Positions 17,011 through 26,484 of a DNA stretch of 64,000 bases are shown piece by piece. Position 1 is the stretch's first letter. Every line of letters starts with the position of its first letter. The notes beneath the pieces were generated by a model. That model ran no database searches, had not been told where the DNA came from, and worked only from the letters and a program-made list of their open reading frames with translations. A program made the position numbers and the translations under genes. This stretch comes from PFL25 sp046260155 (lineage in GTDB: Bacteria > Chloroflexota > Anaerolineae > Anaerolineales > UBA4823), in assembly GCA_046260155.1 (NCBI GenBank), contig JBJYXV010000005.1, positions 3,706 through 67,705 on the forward strand, written 5' to 3'.

Positions 17011-19061
17011 AGATGGTTAACCAATTAGCAGATTCATCTTCACCTTATTTGCTCCAGCATGCAAACAATCCAGTCGAATGGTACCCTTGGGGGGAAAAAG
17101 CGCTGAACCGATCACGCGCTGAAAACAAGCCTATTTTTCTCAGTATCGGTTATGCCGCCTGTCATTGGTGCCATGTTATGGCCCATGAGTCTTTTGAAGA
17201 TCCCGAAACTGCGGAAATTATGAATATGAACTTCGTGAATATCAAGGTTGACCGGGAGGAGAGACCAGACCTTGATCATATCTATATGACTGCTGTTGTA
17301 TCCATGGTTGGACAGGGTGGTTGGCCGATGAGCGTCTTTCTAACACCAGACCTGCAGCCTTTTTATGGAGGCACCTATTTCCCACCGGTTTCTCGCTATA
17401 ATATGCCTGCTTTCAAGGATATTTTACTTTCCGTAGCAAAAACATGGCAAGAAGACCAGGATCGGATCCGTGAATCTGGCAGCAAAATAAGTGATTACAT
17501 CCGAAGAAGCCAAAAACCTCCAGGTGAAATTTCCGAACTGGATAAACAATCCCTTGACCAGGCAGCTGCTTCCCTGGCATCCAGCTACGATTGGCAGCAT
17601 GGTGGTTGGGGGTCTGCCCCAAAATTCCCTCAACCGATGGCAATTGAATTCCTGCTCCGCAGGGCAGCGCAGGGTGATCGCGATTCCCTTAGCATAGCAA
17701 GGCATGCCTTGGATGCAATGTCAGCCGGGGGTATGTATGACCTGATCGGGGGTGGATTTGCCCGCTACAGTACTGATAATCAATGGTTGGTACCCCATTT
17801 TGAAAAAATGCTGTATGACAACGCCCTGCTGGCACGTGCTTACCTGCACATGTACCTAATCAGCGGTGAACAAAAGTACCGTGCAATTTGCACTCAAACG
17901 TTAAATTTTGTCATGCGCGAGATGACTCACCCACAAGGCGGATTCTACAGCAGTTTAGATGCGGATTCTGAGGGTATGGAAGGCAAATTCTACGTTTGGA
18001 CAGAAGAGGAGATTCGAACTGCTTTTTCTGATCCAAATGATGCTGATTTTATTTTTACCGCTTATGGCTTTTCTAAAGGTCCTAACTTTGAGGGTAAAGT
18101 AATTCCTCGCTGGTCTGAACAAATTTCTTACCTGGCTGAGAAGTATTCCATACAGGAATCTCAGATACCTGCTTATATAGCCCAATTGAATCAGATTTTG
18201 CTCAAGGCGCGGGAGCGCAGGGTCAGGCCTGGTACTGATGATAAGGTGATTGTTGCATGGAATGGATTGATGACTTCAGTTTTTTCTGAGGCTGGTAGGT
18301 ATTTGGATTTTGGTTCTTATAAGGAAATGGCTACACGCAATTTAAATTTCATTTTGAACAATATGAAGTCTGGAGAATTCCTTATGCGTTCATGGCGTGA
18401 AGGAAAACTCAGCAACCAGGCATTTTTGGATGATTACGCCTCGCTGATCATGGCTTTGCTAGCTCACTACCAGACCGATCCTGATAAAAAATGGTTTCAG
18501 GCTGCACTTGATTTGAACGACACCATGCTTTCCAAATTCTCAAGTCCGGATGATTTGTTTTACGATGCTCCCGTACAATATAAAGACTTGTTGTTTCGCC
18601 CCCGAGATATCCAGGATAATGCTACTCCGGCGGGTAATTCACTTGCAGCCTCTGCCCTATTGCTGCTTGCTGCCTACCAGGGTGAAGGATCGTATAGATC
18701 CAGGGCTGAGCGCAATTTGAGTTTGGTGCAATCCTTGTCTGTTGGGCATCCAACTGCTTTTAGTAATTGGCTATGCGCAATCGACCTCGCTCTGCACGAT
18801 ATCCTCGAAGTGGCAATTGTCGCTGAACCGGGTGATAACCGGGAAACCCCTTTGGTCGATATGCTCTGGTCATCTTACCGGCCGAATGTCATTGCTGCAA
18901 TCGGTCCCCCATCCCTGGAAAACACTACCCCTGCCCTACTAAACCAGCGAACATTGCTGAACGGCGCTCCTACTGCATATGTCTGCCAGAATTTCGCCTG
19001 CCTGCAGCCTGTGAATAAACCAGAATTGTTCCAGAAGCAGCTGGAGGGAATGACGGGCTGA
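17007..19061 (+). CDS. DUF255 thioredoxin-domain protein (YyaL/SSP411-like)
   Basis: Large cytoplasmic protein with an N-terminal thioredoxin-like domain and a C-terminal six-hairpin glycosidase-like (alpha/alpha)6 domain. The N-terminus has SPYLLQHANNPVEWYPWG and a CxxC pair Cys52-His-Trp-Cys55, both hallmarks. GGGFARYSTDNQWLVPHFEKML belongs to the toroid domain (quoted around residues 250-270). At 684 residues it is full length. The start overlaps scpA by ATGA; ATG 17013 is an alternative. Function in bacteria is not established. Confidence 0.9.
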   Translation: MKMVNQLADSSSPYLLQHANNPVEWYPWGEKALNRSRAENKPIFLSIGYAACHWCHVMAHESFEDPETAEIMNMNFVNIKVDREERPDLDHIYMTAVVSMVGQGGWPMSVFLTPDLQPFYGGTYFPPVSRYNMPAFKDILLSVAKTWQEDQDRIRESGSKISDYIRRSQKPPGEISELDKQSLDQAAASLASSYDWQHGGWGSAPKFPQPMAIEFLLRRAAQGDRDSLSIARHALDAMSAGGMYDLIGGGFARYSTDNQWLVPHFEKMLYDNALLARAYLHMYLISGEQKYRAICTQTLNFVMREMTHPQGGFYSSLDADSEGMEGKFYVWTEEEIRTAFSDPNDADFIFTAYGFSKGPNFEGKVIPRWSEQISYLAEKYSIQESQIPAYIAQLNQILLKARERRVRPGTDDKVIVAWNGLMTSVFSEAGRYLDFGSYKEMATRNLNFILNNMKSGEFLMRSWREGKLSNQAFLDDYASLIMALLAHYQTDPDKKWFQAALDLNDTMLSKFSSPDDLFYDAPVQYKDLLFRPRDIQDNATPAGNSLAASALLLLAAYQGEGSYRSRAERNLSLVQSLSVGHPTAFSNWLCAIDLALHDILEVAIVAEPGDNRETPLVDMLWSSYRPNVIAAIGPPSLENTTPALLNQRTLLNGAPTAYVCQNFACLQPVNKPELFQKQLEGMTG

Positions 19062-19067
19062 AGCCGG

Positions 19068-19835
19068 TTATTGTTTTAATTCCAGGCTGACCGGGCAATG
19101 ATCAGAACCCATTAGCTGATCATGAATTTCAACATTCACAACCTTTCCCAGTAAATCCTTCGAAATCAGGAAATAATCGAGCCGCCAACCAATATTTCGC
19201 TCTCTGGCTTTCATTCGATAAGTCCACCAGGTGTACTGTACCTTCTCACCGTGAATTTCCCGGAAAACATCGACGAAATTATGCGCTAGATATCGGTCTA
19301 TCCATGCCCGCTCCTCCGGTAAGAAGCCCGATGTTTTTTCGTTTTGTTTTGGATGCTTGAGATCAATCGGCCTATGTGCTGTGTTCATATCGCCAAACAG
19401 GACAACCTGCCTGCCTCCTGCGTGCAATTGATCGCAGATATCCAGTATGCGCTCATAAAAATCTAGCTTGAATGCCAACCTTCCATAGTCCCGCTTCCCG
19501 TTGGGCACGTAAAGGTTGAAGAGCACCAGGTCACCAAACTCCATGCGGATCGACCTGCCTTCAATATCAAACCTTTGCTCACCGATGGAATACTCCACCC
19601 GATCTGGAGTACCCTGGGTGAAATTTGCCACTCCGCTGTATCCAGGGCGTTCTGCTGAATTCCAAAACTGCTTGTAGCCAGAAAAAACTTTGGCTTGTTG
19701 ATCTGACAACTGTTCCGGCTTGACCTTGATCTCCTGCAGGCAAAGCAAGTCAGGAGATAAATCAAGAACTGGTGTTAACGCATCCTTCCCAATGGCTGCT
19801 CGCAGCCCGTTCACATTCCAGGATATTATTTTCAA
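19068..19835 (-). CDS. xth: Exodeoxyribonuclease III
   Basis: AP endonuclease/3'-exonuclease for base excision repair. Conserved blocks: ISWNVNGLRA with Asn, LCLQEIKV with metal-binding Glu35, NLYVPNG, FGDMNTAH (Asp/Asn), WWTYR, and the C-terminal GSDHCPV with the catalytic Asp-His. At 255 residues it is standard. It starts at TTG with AAGGA 8 nt upstream. It converges on the DUF255 gene. Confidence 0.93.
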   Translation of the reverse strand: MKIISWNVNGLRAAIGKDALTPVLDLSPDLLCLQEIKVKPEQLSDQQAKVFSGYKQFWNSAERPGYSGVANFTQGTPDRVEYSIGEQRFDIEGRSIRMEFGDLVLFNLYVPNGKRDYGRLAFKLDFYERILDICDQLHAGGRQVVLFGDMNTAHRPIDLKHPKQNEKTSGFLPEERAWIDRYLAHNFVDVFREIHGEKVQYTWWTYRMKARERNIGWRLDYFLISKDLLGKVVNVEIHDQLMGSDHCPVSLELKQ

Positions 19836-19932
19836 TGCCCGATCCTTGTTTATGCATCATTCGCAGGTAAAGGGGTATTTCATGCTACAATTTACCCTTG
19901 CTAGACCAAAATTAAACCACAGCAGGTGCAGA

Positions 19933-21228
19933 TTGGCAAAGAAGGCAGTTATCCAACCCGTTAAGGGGACCAGGGATTTTTATCCAGAGCTGATGGTAGT
20001 TCGCAAGTGGCTATACGAAAGCGCGGCATCCGTCTCTGAGAGCTTCGGCTACCAGGAATATGAAGGTCCCTTGATCGAGACCCTCGAACTTTATGCTGCG
20101 AAGTCCGGAGACGAGCTGGTCAAGGAGCAATCTTTTGTTTTTGAAGACCGGGGCGGCAACCTGGTTACATTACGACCTGAATTAACCCCCACCCTGGCCC
20201 GCATGGTTGCCCAGCGCCAATACCAGCTGCCTTTCCCCCTCCGCTGGTGGTCATTTGGTCCTTTCTGGCGTTACGAACGTCCTCAAAAAGGGCGTACAAG
20301 GGAATTCTTCCAGTGGAATATCGACCTGATTGGCTCAAATTCAACCCTGGCAGATGCTGAATTAATTGCCATTGTGGCTGTTTTCTTCAAGAAAGTCGGT
20401 CTTTCTCCTGAGGATGCCCAGATTCTGGTCAATAACCGCCAGCTGATGGAAGCCGAGCTTGCTGCACTGGGTTTTCCACCAGGTGAATTCAAGGTGGTCT
20501 TTCAGCTGATCGATCGCCGTGACAAGCTTCCTTCGGAGAAATGGAAGGCTTATGCTGCAGACCTCGGATTGAAACCAGCACAGATCGAAGCCCTCGCTGG
20601 CTTGCTCGCCGACCAGGATCTGTGGCAGAAATCACCCTCCCTGAAAGAATTATTCCCGGCAATTGATGCGCTGGGTGTCAGCGAATATGTGCAATTTGCA
20701 CCGCATGTCATCCGCGGTCTGGATTACTATACAGGCACGGTTTTCGAAGCCCAGGCTATTAAAGGTGACTTGCGGCGTTCAATATTGGGCGGCGGCAGGT
20801 ACGACAACTTGCTTTCCGATGTCGGTGGAGATCAAATCCCCGCGGTTGGATTTGCTATGGGTGACCTGGTCATCTCACTGATTTTAGAAGAGTTGGGCCT
20901 AATCCCCGCTGACCTTACTTCCTCTCCGGCGAGGATCATGGTCACCATATTTGATGAAGACACATACCTTGATGCACTCGGTCTTGCACACCAATACCGC
21001 CAGGCAGGTTTGAAGGTAAACTGCTATCCGCAGGTGGAAAAACTCTCCAAACAGTTCAAATATGCCGACCGGATTGGGATCAAACTGGTTGCTGTCCTGG
21101 GTCCAGACGAGATCAAAAATCATACGGTGGCGCTGAAGAATCTTGCCACCGGAGAGCAGATCACAGTCGAGCGCGCCAGCTCCACCCAGGAAATTCTAAA
21201 ATTGCTTGAAGACATTGAATCTTCATGA
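19933..21228 (+). CDS. hisS: Histidyl-tRNA synthetase
   Basis: Class II aminoacyl-tRNA synthetase charging tRNA-His. Motif 1 region follows PVKGTRDFYPE; motif 2 is GPFWRYERPQKGRTREFFQ; the histidine-specific signature is RGLDYYTGTVFEA, with GGRYDNL and a C-terminal anticodon-binding domain (from about residue 335). I start at TTG 19933, where family similarity begins; the open frame extends 71 codons upstream into the divergent exonuclease gene. tRNA-His is 19 bp downstream. Confidence 0.92.
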   Translation: MAKKAVIQPVKGTRDFYPELMVVRKWLYESAASVSESFGYQEYEGPLIETLELYAAKSGDELVKEQSFVFEDRGGNLVTLRPELTPTLARMVAQRQYQLPFPLRWWSFGPFWRYERPQKGRTREFFQWNIDLIGSNSTLADAELIAIVAVFFKKVGLSPEDAQILVNNRQLMEAELAALGFPPGEFKVVFQLIDRRDKLPSEKWKAYAADLGLKPAQIEALAGLLADQDLWQKSPSLKELFPAIDALGVSEYVQFAPHVIRGLDYYTGTVFEAQAIKGDLRRSILGGGRYDNLLSDVGGDQIPAVGFAMGDLVISLILEELGLIPADLTSSPARIMVTIFDEDTYLDALGLAHQYRQAGLKVNCYPQVEKLSKQFKYADRIGIKLVAVLGPDEIKNHTVALKNLATGEQITVERASSTQEILKLLEDIESS

Positions 21229-21234
21229 TAAAAT
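21206..21234 (+). promoter_or_regulatory. Promoter of tRNA-His inside the end of hisS
   Basis: TTGAAG (21206-21211) and TAAAAT (21229-21234) are 17 bp apart, 14 bp before the tRNA, so the tRNA can be transcribed apart from hisS. Confidence 0.55.
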
Positions 21235-21247
21235 GCCGCCACAGCAT

Positions 21248-21321
21248 GGTGGGCGTAGCTCAATAGGCAGAGCGCCTGTCTGTGGAACAGGTGGTTGAGG
21301 GTTCAAGTCCCTTCGCCCACC
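21248..21321 (+). tRNA. tRNA-His (anticodon GUG)
   Basis: GTGGGCG (21249-21255) pairs with CGCCCAC (21314-21320). The extra G-1 at 21248 faces discriminator C at 21321, the identity pair of tRNA-His. The anticodon loop CTGTGGA gives GUG, between CCTGT and ACAGG. The T loop is TTCAAGT. CCA is not fully encoded. Confidence 0.95.
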
Positions 21322-21333
21322 CAGGACAAAAAA

Positions 21334-21362
21334 AACCAGCCAAATATTGGCTGGTTTTTTTT
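21334..21362 (+). terminator. Bidirectional terminator between tRNA-His and formate dehydrogenase
   Basis: A perfect 10-bp stem AACCAGCCAA/TTGGCTGGTT (21334-21343 with 21347-21356), loop ATA, has eight Ts on the plus side (21355-21362) and a matching A-run upstream, so it can end both the tRNA transcript and the minus-strand fdh transcript. Confidence 0.9.
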
Positions 21363-21420
21363 GTTTCCACTTTAATTAATTCTCAATTATCGCCAGATAA
21401 CACGTACTCCGAAATTCAGT

Positions 21421-23902
21421 TCATGCCAGCTCGATTTTTACCGCACACACCTTGTACTCGGGTATCTTGGCAATTGGATCGAGGGCAGCAATCGTTAAAT
21501 TATTGGCGTTTTGATCNNNNNNNNNNNNNNNNNNNNNNNNNNNNNNNNNNNNNNNNNNNNNNNNNNNNNNNNNNNNNNNNNNNNNNNNNNNNNNNNNNNN
21601 NNNNNNNNNNNNNNNNCTGGTCACCCTGGTTCAACCTGGTGTAGTTTACTCCACCATAGATAGGCGTTAATGCAGCAATTTCATCCTGTATCTCCGCAGG
21701 CGAAGCATAATCCCATGCAGCCTGGGGTCCAGCCGGGGTTCGATTTTCAATCTCCAGGACCCTCTTTGCCAGTTCCGATGTAATTTGCCAATCGGGGCGC
21801 GCCTCACCGGGTGATGCAACCGCCGGTCGAATGAGCTGGATGCGCCGTTCTGTGTTTGTAAACGTGCCATCTTTCTCTGCCCAAGATACACCGGGCAATA
21901 ATACATCTGCATACCGGGATGTCTCTGATGGAAATATTTCCTGCAAGACCACGAATTCGCTTTGTTCCATGCACTCACGCACGTGATTGATATCAGGGTC
22001 CGTCATCAGCGGATTTTCTGCCAGGATATACAATACCCGTACTTCGCCCTGACCGGATAGATTGATCAGCTCTGTGACCGTCAAACCCGGTTGGTCACCA
22101 AAACCAGGAACTCCATCTTCAAATGCCCATGCAGCCTTGAACTTCTCGCGTATTTTCTCGTCGGTCACACCCTGGTAACCGGGAAAAACATTCGGCAGGC
22201 CGCCTAAATCACAGGCACCCTGCACATTATTTTGCCCTCGCAGTGGATTTACACCTCCTCCGGGCCTGCCCATATTCCCCAATAACATCTGCAGGTTGCC
22301 CAGGCTGAGTACATTCATAACACCTGTTGTGTGCTGGGTGATACCCATCGCCCAGATGACCGCCATTGGTTTCAAACTGCCCAGAATATCAGCTGCCCTG
22401 TACAGCTGATCGACCTCGATCCCTGTGATTTGGGATACTAATTCAGGGTGATATTTATCAATCGTGTCCTTGAATTCTTCAAATCCCTCCGTTCTCTCTT
22501 CGATAAAAGAATCATCCTGGTATCCTTTCTCCAGCATGATATGCATCAAGCCATTGATTAATGCGACATCTGTTCCCGGTTTTTGCCGCAGGTGCAGTTC
22601 AGCAAATTCGCAAATGTCAATCGCCCGCGGATCTGCAACCACAAGTTTTACATCCCTCTTGAGAACTGCCTGTCGGATTTTTGTACCGAAGACTGGATGC
22701 TGCTCAGTTGTATTGGAACCGATCACAAAGATGGCTTTGGCCTCTTCGACGATATCCTGCATCGTATTACTCATCGCGCCAGAGCCAAAACACATCACGA
22801 GACCAGCGACTGTTGATGAGTGGCAAAGCCTGGCACAATGGTCTACGTTGTGAGTGCCGACTACCTGGCGTGCAAATTTCTGCATCAAATAATTTTCTTC
22901 ATTCGTACATTTCGCTGAGGATAAGATACCCACAGCATCCGGTCCTGATTCCGTCTTAACCTGGACAATCTTATTTGCCACGAGATCCAGTGCAGTTTCC
23001 CAATTCACCTCTACCCATTTACCGCGACCTACTTCCGGTCTGGGTTGCCCTGAAAGTAAATACTCTCTCACCATCGGGGAGCTTAACCGTTCTTTATGGT
23101 GCACAAAATCGTAACCATAACGACCCTTTACGCACAGGTGCATACCATTCACCGGTGCATCCGGATATGAGGTCACCCGGATGATTTCCCCATCCTTGAC
23201 ATTTAAATCAAATTGACATCCGACACCGCAGTAAGGGCATGTCGTCTGGATCAGCTTATCCGGCAAGCCAAGATTCAACGACATCCTGTTATCCAGTGCC
23301 CCGGTCGGGCAATACGCCACGCAAGCACCACAAGATTCACAGCGTGCATCCAGCATCGTGGTATTGGCCCCCGCAATGATCCTGGTTTCATCGCCTCTAC
23401 CTGCAACGCCCCACACAAATCGCCCCTGTATTTCAGCACAGGCCCGGACACAGCGCGTGCACAGGATACATTTGTTCATATCCACCCACACGAATGGATT
23501 TGCATCACTATCAACCGGATAACGCGGTCCTCGCTCATAATTTTCAGGCAATTGGGCTCCATATTGATTGACCCATTTTATAAATTCGTTGCTCTCATTT
23601 CCCATCCCGGAATCGAAATAATTCCGCAGCAACAACTCCAGGGTCGATCTCCGGGAAGCATGCAAGCTGGGAGTCTCAGTTTGCACCTGCATACCTTCAG
23701 CTGCTTCCAGGGTGCACGCAGCCACCTGGCCATTCCAGCCATCTACCTCTACCATGCAAAGGCGGCAGGAACCTACCGGTGATAAATCTTTATGAGCACA
23801 CAATGTCGGTATAACAATATTGTTTTCTCTGGCAACGTCAAGCACTGTTTCCCCTTCATTTGCCGTAAGCGATTTACCATTGATCACAAGCGAAACGGTC
23901 AT
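21421..23902 (-). CDS. fdhA: Formate dehydrogenase catalytic subunit (Cys-type), interrupted by a sequence gap
   Basis: Mo/W-bis-PGD enzyme oxidising formate to CO2 or the reverse. The N-terminal [2Fe-2S] domain has Cys35, 46, 49, 63; two [4Fe-4S] clusters have Cys145/148/151/155 and Cys188/191/194/198; the cofactor-domain cluster has Cys222/225/229/257. The active site reads CARLCHSS: Cys360-His361, where Sec enzymes have Sec-His. The 762 codons before the gap and 31 after it (ending ALDPIAKIPEYKVCAVKIE) belong to one gene. Start ATG 23902 has AAGGAGT 5 nt upstream. It pairs with the NuoEF-like subunit upstream, so NAD(H) or ferredoxin coupling is likely. Confidence 0.93.
21517..21616. other. 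Scaffold gap, 100 Ns
   Basis: One hundred Ns interrupt the C-terminal molybdopterin-dinucleotide-binding domain of fdhA. The flanking codons are each in phase with the gap edges, so the true gap must be a multiple of 3 if the gene is intact; 100 is therefore a placeholder. From usual family length some 100-130 residues are probably missing. Confidence 0.95.
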
Positions 23903-23954
23903 GTTGGACTCCTTAGAAGAGCATAGCTCCAAATAGGCTTTGCTTTAGATTCAT

Positions 23955-25679
23955 CTATGCAAAATCAAATTGCTTTTCGAAATTTTTAACCGCAGATTGG
24001 ATAGGTAGAGCGACCGACTGCCCCAAACCACAAAAGGAGGTCAACTTCAGCTGATCTGCCAGATTTTGCAATTCGATTTTATCTGTGTTATTGGCTTTAC
24101 CTGCAAGCATATCATCCAACAGGATGCGCGATCTGCGGGTACCAACCCGGCAGGGAGTGCATTTACCGCAAGATTCTTGCTCGAAGAAATATAACACCTC
24201 CCTCAACAATGAAAGGACCGAGACGGATTGATCACAAATTAACATGGCGCCCGAGCCCAATGACGGACCTCCGCCACCAGCAGGAAAACCTATGGGATGG
24301 TCCAGATATTCACTCGATACGATCGTCCCTGCAGCGCCCCCGGTTAATGCAAATTGAAACTCGGATTCTGCAGGCATCCCTCCACCAAACTCTTCGATCA
24401 CCTCTCGCAGAGTTAATCCATACGTGGCTTCAAATAAACCTGGCCGGTTCACATGACCAAGCAAGGTGTAAACCTTCGTTCCGGGATAATCCTCGTTGCC
24501 AATACCCTTATACCAGTTACCGCCGTTGAACACAATTTCCGGAATATAAGCGAAAGATTCGACATTGTTGACAATGGTTGGCATCCCACGATACCCATAA
24601 CTCGCAGGATAAGGCGGTCGAATTCGTGGCTCGCCTCTTTTGCCTTCCAGGGATTCGATCAAGGCAGTTTCCTCACCACATATATAAGCTCCTGCGCCGC
24701 GGTGGAGGTGGATGTAGAAAGAGAAACCGGTTCCTTGGATATTTTCACCTAGCCAACCGGTTTCTTCAGCTTGCTGGATAGCTCTTTCCAGCTTTTTTGT
24801 TTGCTGTGTATATTCTCCCCGAATATAAATAAAACCTTCTCGTGCGCCAACAGCATAGCCCGCAAGCAACATCCCTTCCAATATCTTATGGGGATTGGTA
24901 TCCATCAACACCCGGTCTTTAAATGTCAGTGGTTCCGATTCGTCCGCATTGCAAATAATGTACTTCTGTTCCTGTGGAGAATTTGCGACAAAACGCCACT
25001 TTCTACCGACCGGGAAACCAGCTCCCCCTCTGCCACGCAATCCAGAGATTTCCAATTCGTTAATAATCTCCTCCGGCTGATTTTCAAGTGATCTTTTCAA
25101 AGCCTGGTAAACACCTGCATTAGTTGCGGAGTCAATTTCGAACGGGTTGATTTCTCCAGCATGTTTGAGTAATATCCTTATTTCACCTGCCAGTGGCTGC
25201 CCGTAAAGCGGTATCTTGGTGTCAGTATTATCCGCAAGGGAAGACAAATCGCCAGGTTTCAAATATCCTTTTTGGGTTTGTCCGACGAGCGCTGCGGGTG
25301 CCAGATCGCACAATCCCAGGCAGCTCGTCCTTTGAGCGGGTGGTATACCCCAATTTTCCTCGCCCGATCCTCCATGTCCTGGGATCGCTTTGAGAATTTC
25401 CCCAGCTCCCTTCAACCAGCAGGCAGGACTATCGCAAATAAGAGCTGACCCGGGTGGCGATTGCAGCATTGAATAAAAAGTTGCAATGCCGTACACTTTT
25501 TCTGGAGGCAAATTGAGACAATCTGCAATACTTACGATAGTATCCCTGGAAAGTTGCTTCCGGAGTGCAAATAATTCTCGTAATACATCCAAAACTGAAT
25601 CTGGTTGAAAGCTGTATTTCTCAGCGATAGCTGCTACTTCAGGATCTTCCATTCGAAGGTGGTACATTTTTTTCAGCAC
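23955..25679 (-). CDS. Fused NuoE-NuoF-type NADH-binding subunit of formate dehydrogenase
   Basis: Flavin/Fe-S diaphorase subunit that links the formate dehydrogenase to NAD(H). The N-terminal NuoE-like thioredoxin-fold [2Fe-2S] domain has Cys82, 87, 120 and 124. From about residue 200 is the NuoF domain: GLRGRGGAGFPVGRKW (NADH/FMN), CNADESEPLTFKDR, GAGAYICGEETALIESLEG, and the [4Fe-4S] motif ESCGKCTPCRVGTRR plus SFCGLG. The start is inside fdhD; I prefer GTG 25679 (GAGGT 5 nt upstream), but GTG 25691, ATG 25667 and ATG 25652 are possible. Residue numbers assume 25679. Confidence 0.92.
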   Translation of the reverse strand: MLKKMYHLRMEDPEVAAIAEKYSFQPDSVLDVLRELFALRKQLSRDTIVSIADCLNLPPEKVYGIATFYSMLQSPPGSALICDSPACWLKGAGEILKAIPGHGGSGEENWGIPPAQRTSCLGLCDLAPAALVGQTQKGYLKPGDLSSLADNTDTKIPLYGQPLAGEIRILLKHAGEINPFEIDSATNAGVYQALKRSLENQPEEIINELEISGLRGRGGAGFPVGRKWRFVANSPQEQKYIICNADESEPLTFKDRVLMDTNPHKILEGMLLAGYAVGAREGFIYIRGEYTQQTKKLERAIQQAEETGWLGENIQGTGFSFYIHLHRGAGAYICGEETALIESLEGKRGEPRIRPPYPASYGYRGMPTIVNNVESFAYIPEIVFNGGNWYKGIGNEDYPGTKVYTLLGHVNRPGLFEATYGLTLREVIEEFGGGMPAESEFQFALTGGAAGTIVSSEYLDHPIGFPAGGGGPSLGSGAMLICDQSVSVLSLLREVLYFFEQESCGKCTPCRVGTRRSRILLDDMLAGKANNTDKIELQNLADQLKLTSFCGLGQSVALPIQSAVKNFEKQFDFA

Positions 25680-26484
25680 GGTATACCTCACTATTCGTTG
25701 AGCCCACTATTCGACTTGGATGGGCATATACATTAAACCGGTCCCTTCGAGCATACCCGATTAGAGTAACACCCCATTTCTTGGCCAATTCTACTGACAT
25801 CGAAGTTGGCGATGTCCGCGATATAACAATTGCAGCGCCAATACTGGCTGCTTTTTGCAACATATCTGAGCTGATGCGTCCTGTGGACAACAATACTTTT
25901 TTCGAAAACCTCTCATCCCCCATCAGATATAACCCGGCTACTTTATCCATCGAATTGTGCCTGCCGACATCTTCTGCAGAGATAATCAGTTGATCACCAT
26001 CAGTTAATATCGAGGTGTGGACTCCACCTGTCTTCTTATACAAATCTTGCGATTCAAATAACTTTTCAACCAGCTGTTGAACCTGTTCCGCTGCCAATGT
26101 TGCCCGTTGATCGAAATCTGGTTTTACAGTTTCCAAGTCGAGGGCGGTATATCCTCCCGTACAGCCAGAAGTCCTCTTCCATTCTCGTGGTTTATCAACC
26201 TTGTGTTTCAGCCAAATATCTATGGTATCTCCATGATCGCAGATGTGAAATTCAGCGATTTGACCCAGATCTTCGATGATCCCCTCATTAAACAGGAAGC
26301 CTAGCGCGAGTGCTTTTAATTTGTTCGGAGTACACATGAAAGTAATCCAGAGATCGCCGTTAACAAAGAGCGCAACTGGCTTCTCAACGATTAATCCTCC
26401 AGTCTTTGGTACTGACTGCCCAGCATGGAATTGCTGAAAATTTACATCTACCAAATCGATACCCATAACCAACTCCTCGGTCAA
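25639..26484 (-). CDS. fdhD: Formate dehydrogenase accessory sulfurtransferase
   Basis: FdhD moves sulfur from the cysteine desulfurase to the Mo/W cofactor of formate dehydrogenase. Family blocks: RTSGCTGGYTALD with the catalytic-loop Cys, HTSILTDGD, AEDVGRHNSMDKVAG, STGRISSDMLQKAA and ISRTSPTSMSVELA. Only one Cys is seen in the loop that has a CxxC in E. coli. At 281 residues it is normal length. Its 3' end overlaps the NuoEF-like gene by about 40 bp, so the three fdh genes form one operon. Confidence 0.92.
   Translation of the reverse strand: MTEELVMGIDLVDVNFQQFHAGQSVPKTGGLIVEKPVALFVNGDLWITFMCTPNKLKALALGFLFNEGIIEDLGQIAEFHICDHGDTIDIWLKHKVDKPREWKRTSGCTGGYTALDLETVKPDFDQRATLAAEQVQQLVEKLFESQDLYKKTGGVHTSILTDGDQLIISAEDVGRHNSMDKVAGLYLMGDERFSKKVLLSTGRISSDMLQKAASIGAAIVISRTSPTSMSVELAKKWGVTLIGYARRDRFNVYAHPSRIVGSTNSEVYRAEKNVPPSNGRS

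Noticed and set aside
22823..22825. Selenocysteine in formate dehydrogenase
   Set aside because: The active-site codon is for Cys (Cys360), not TGA, and no SECIS-like hairpin is needed.
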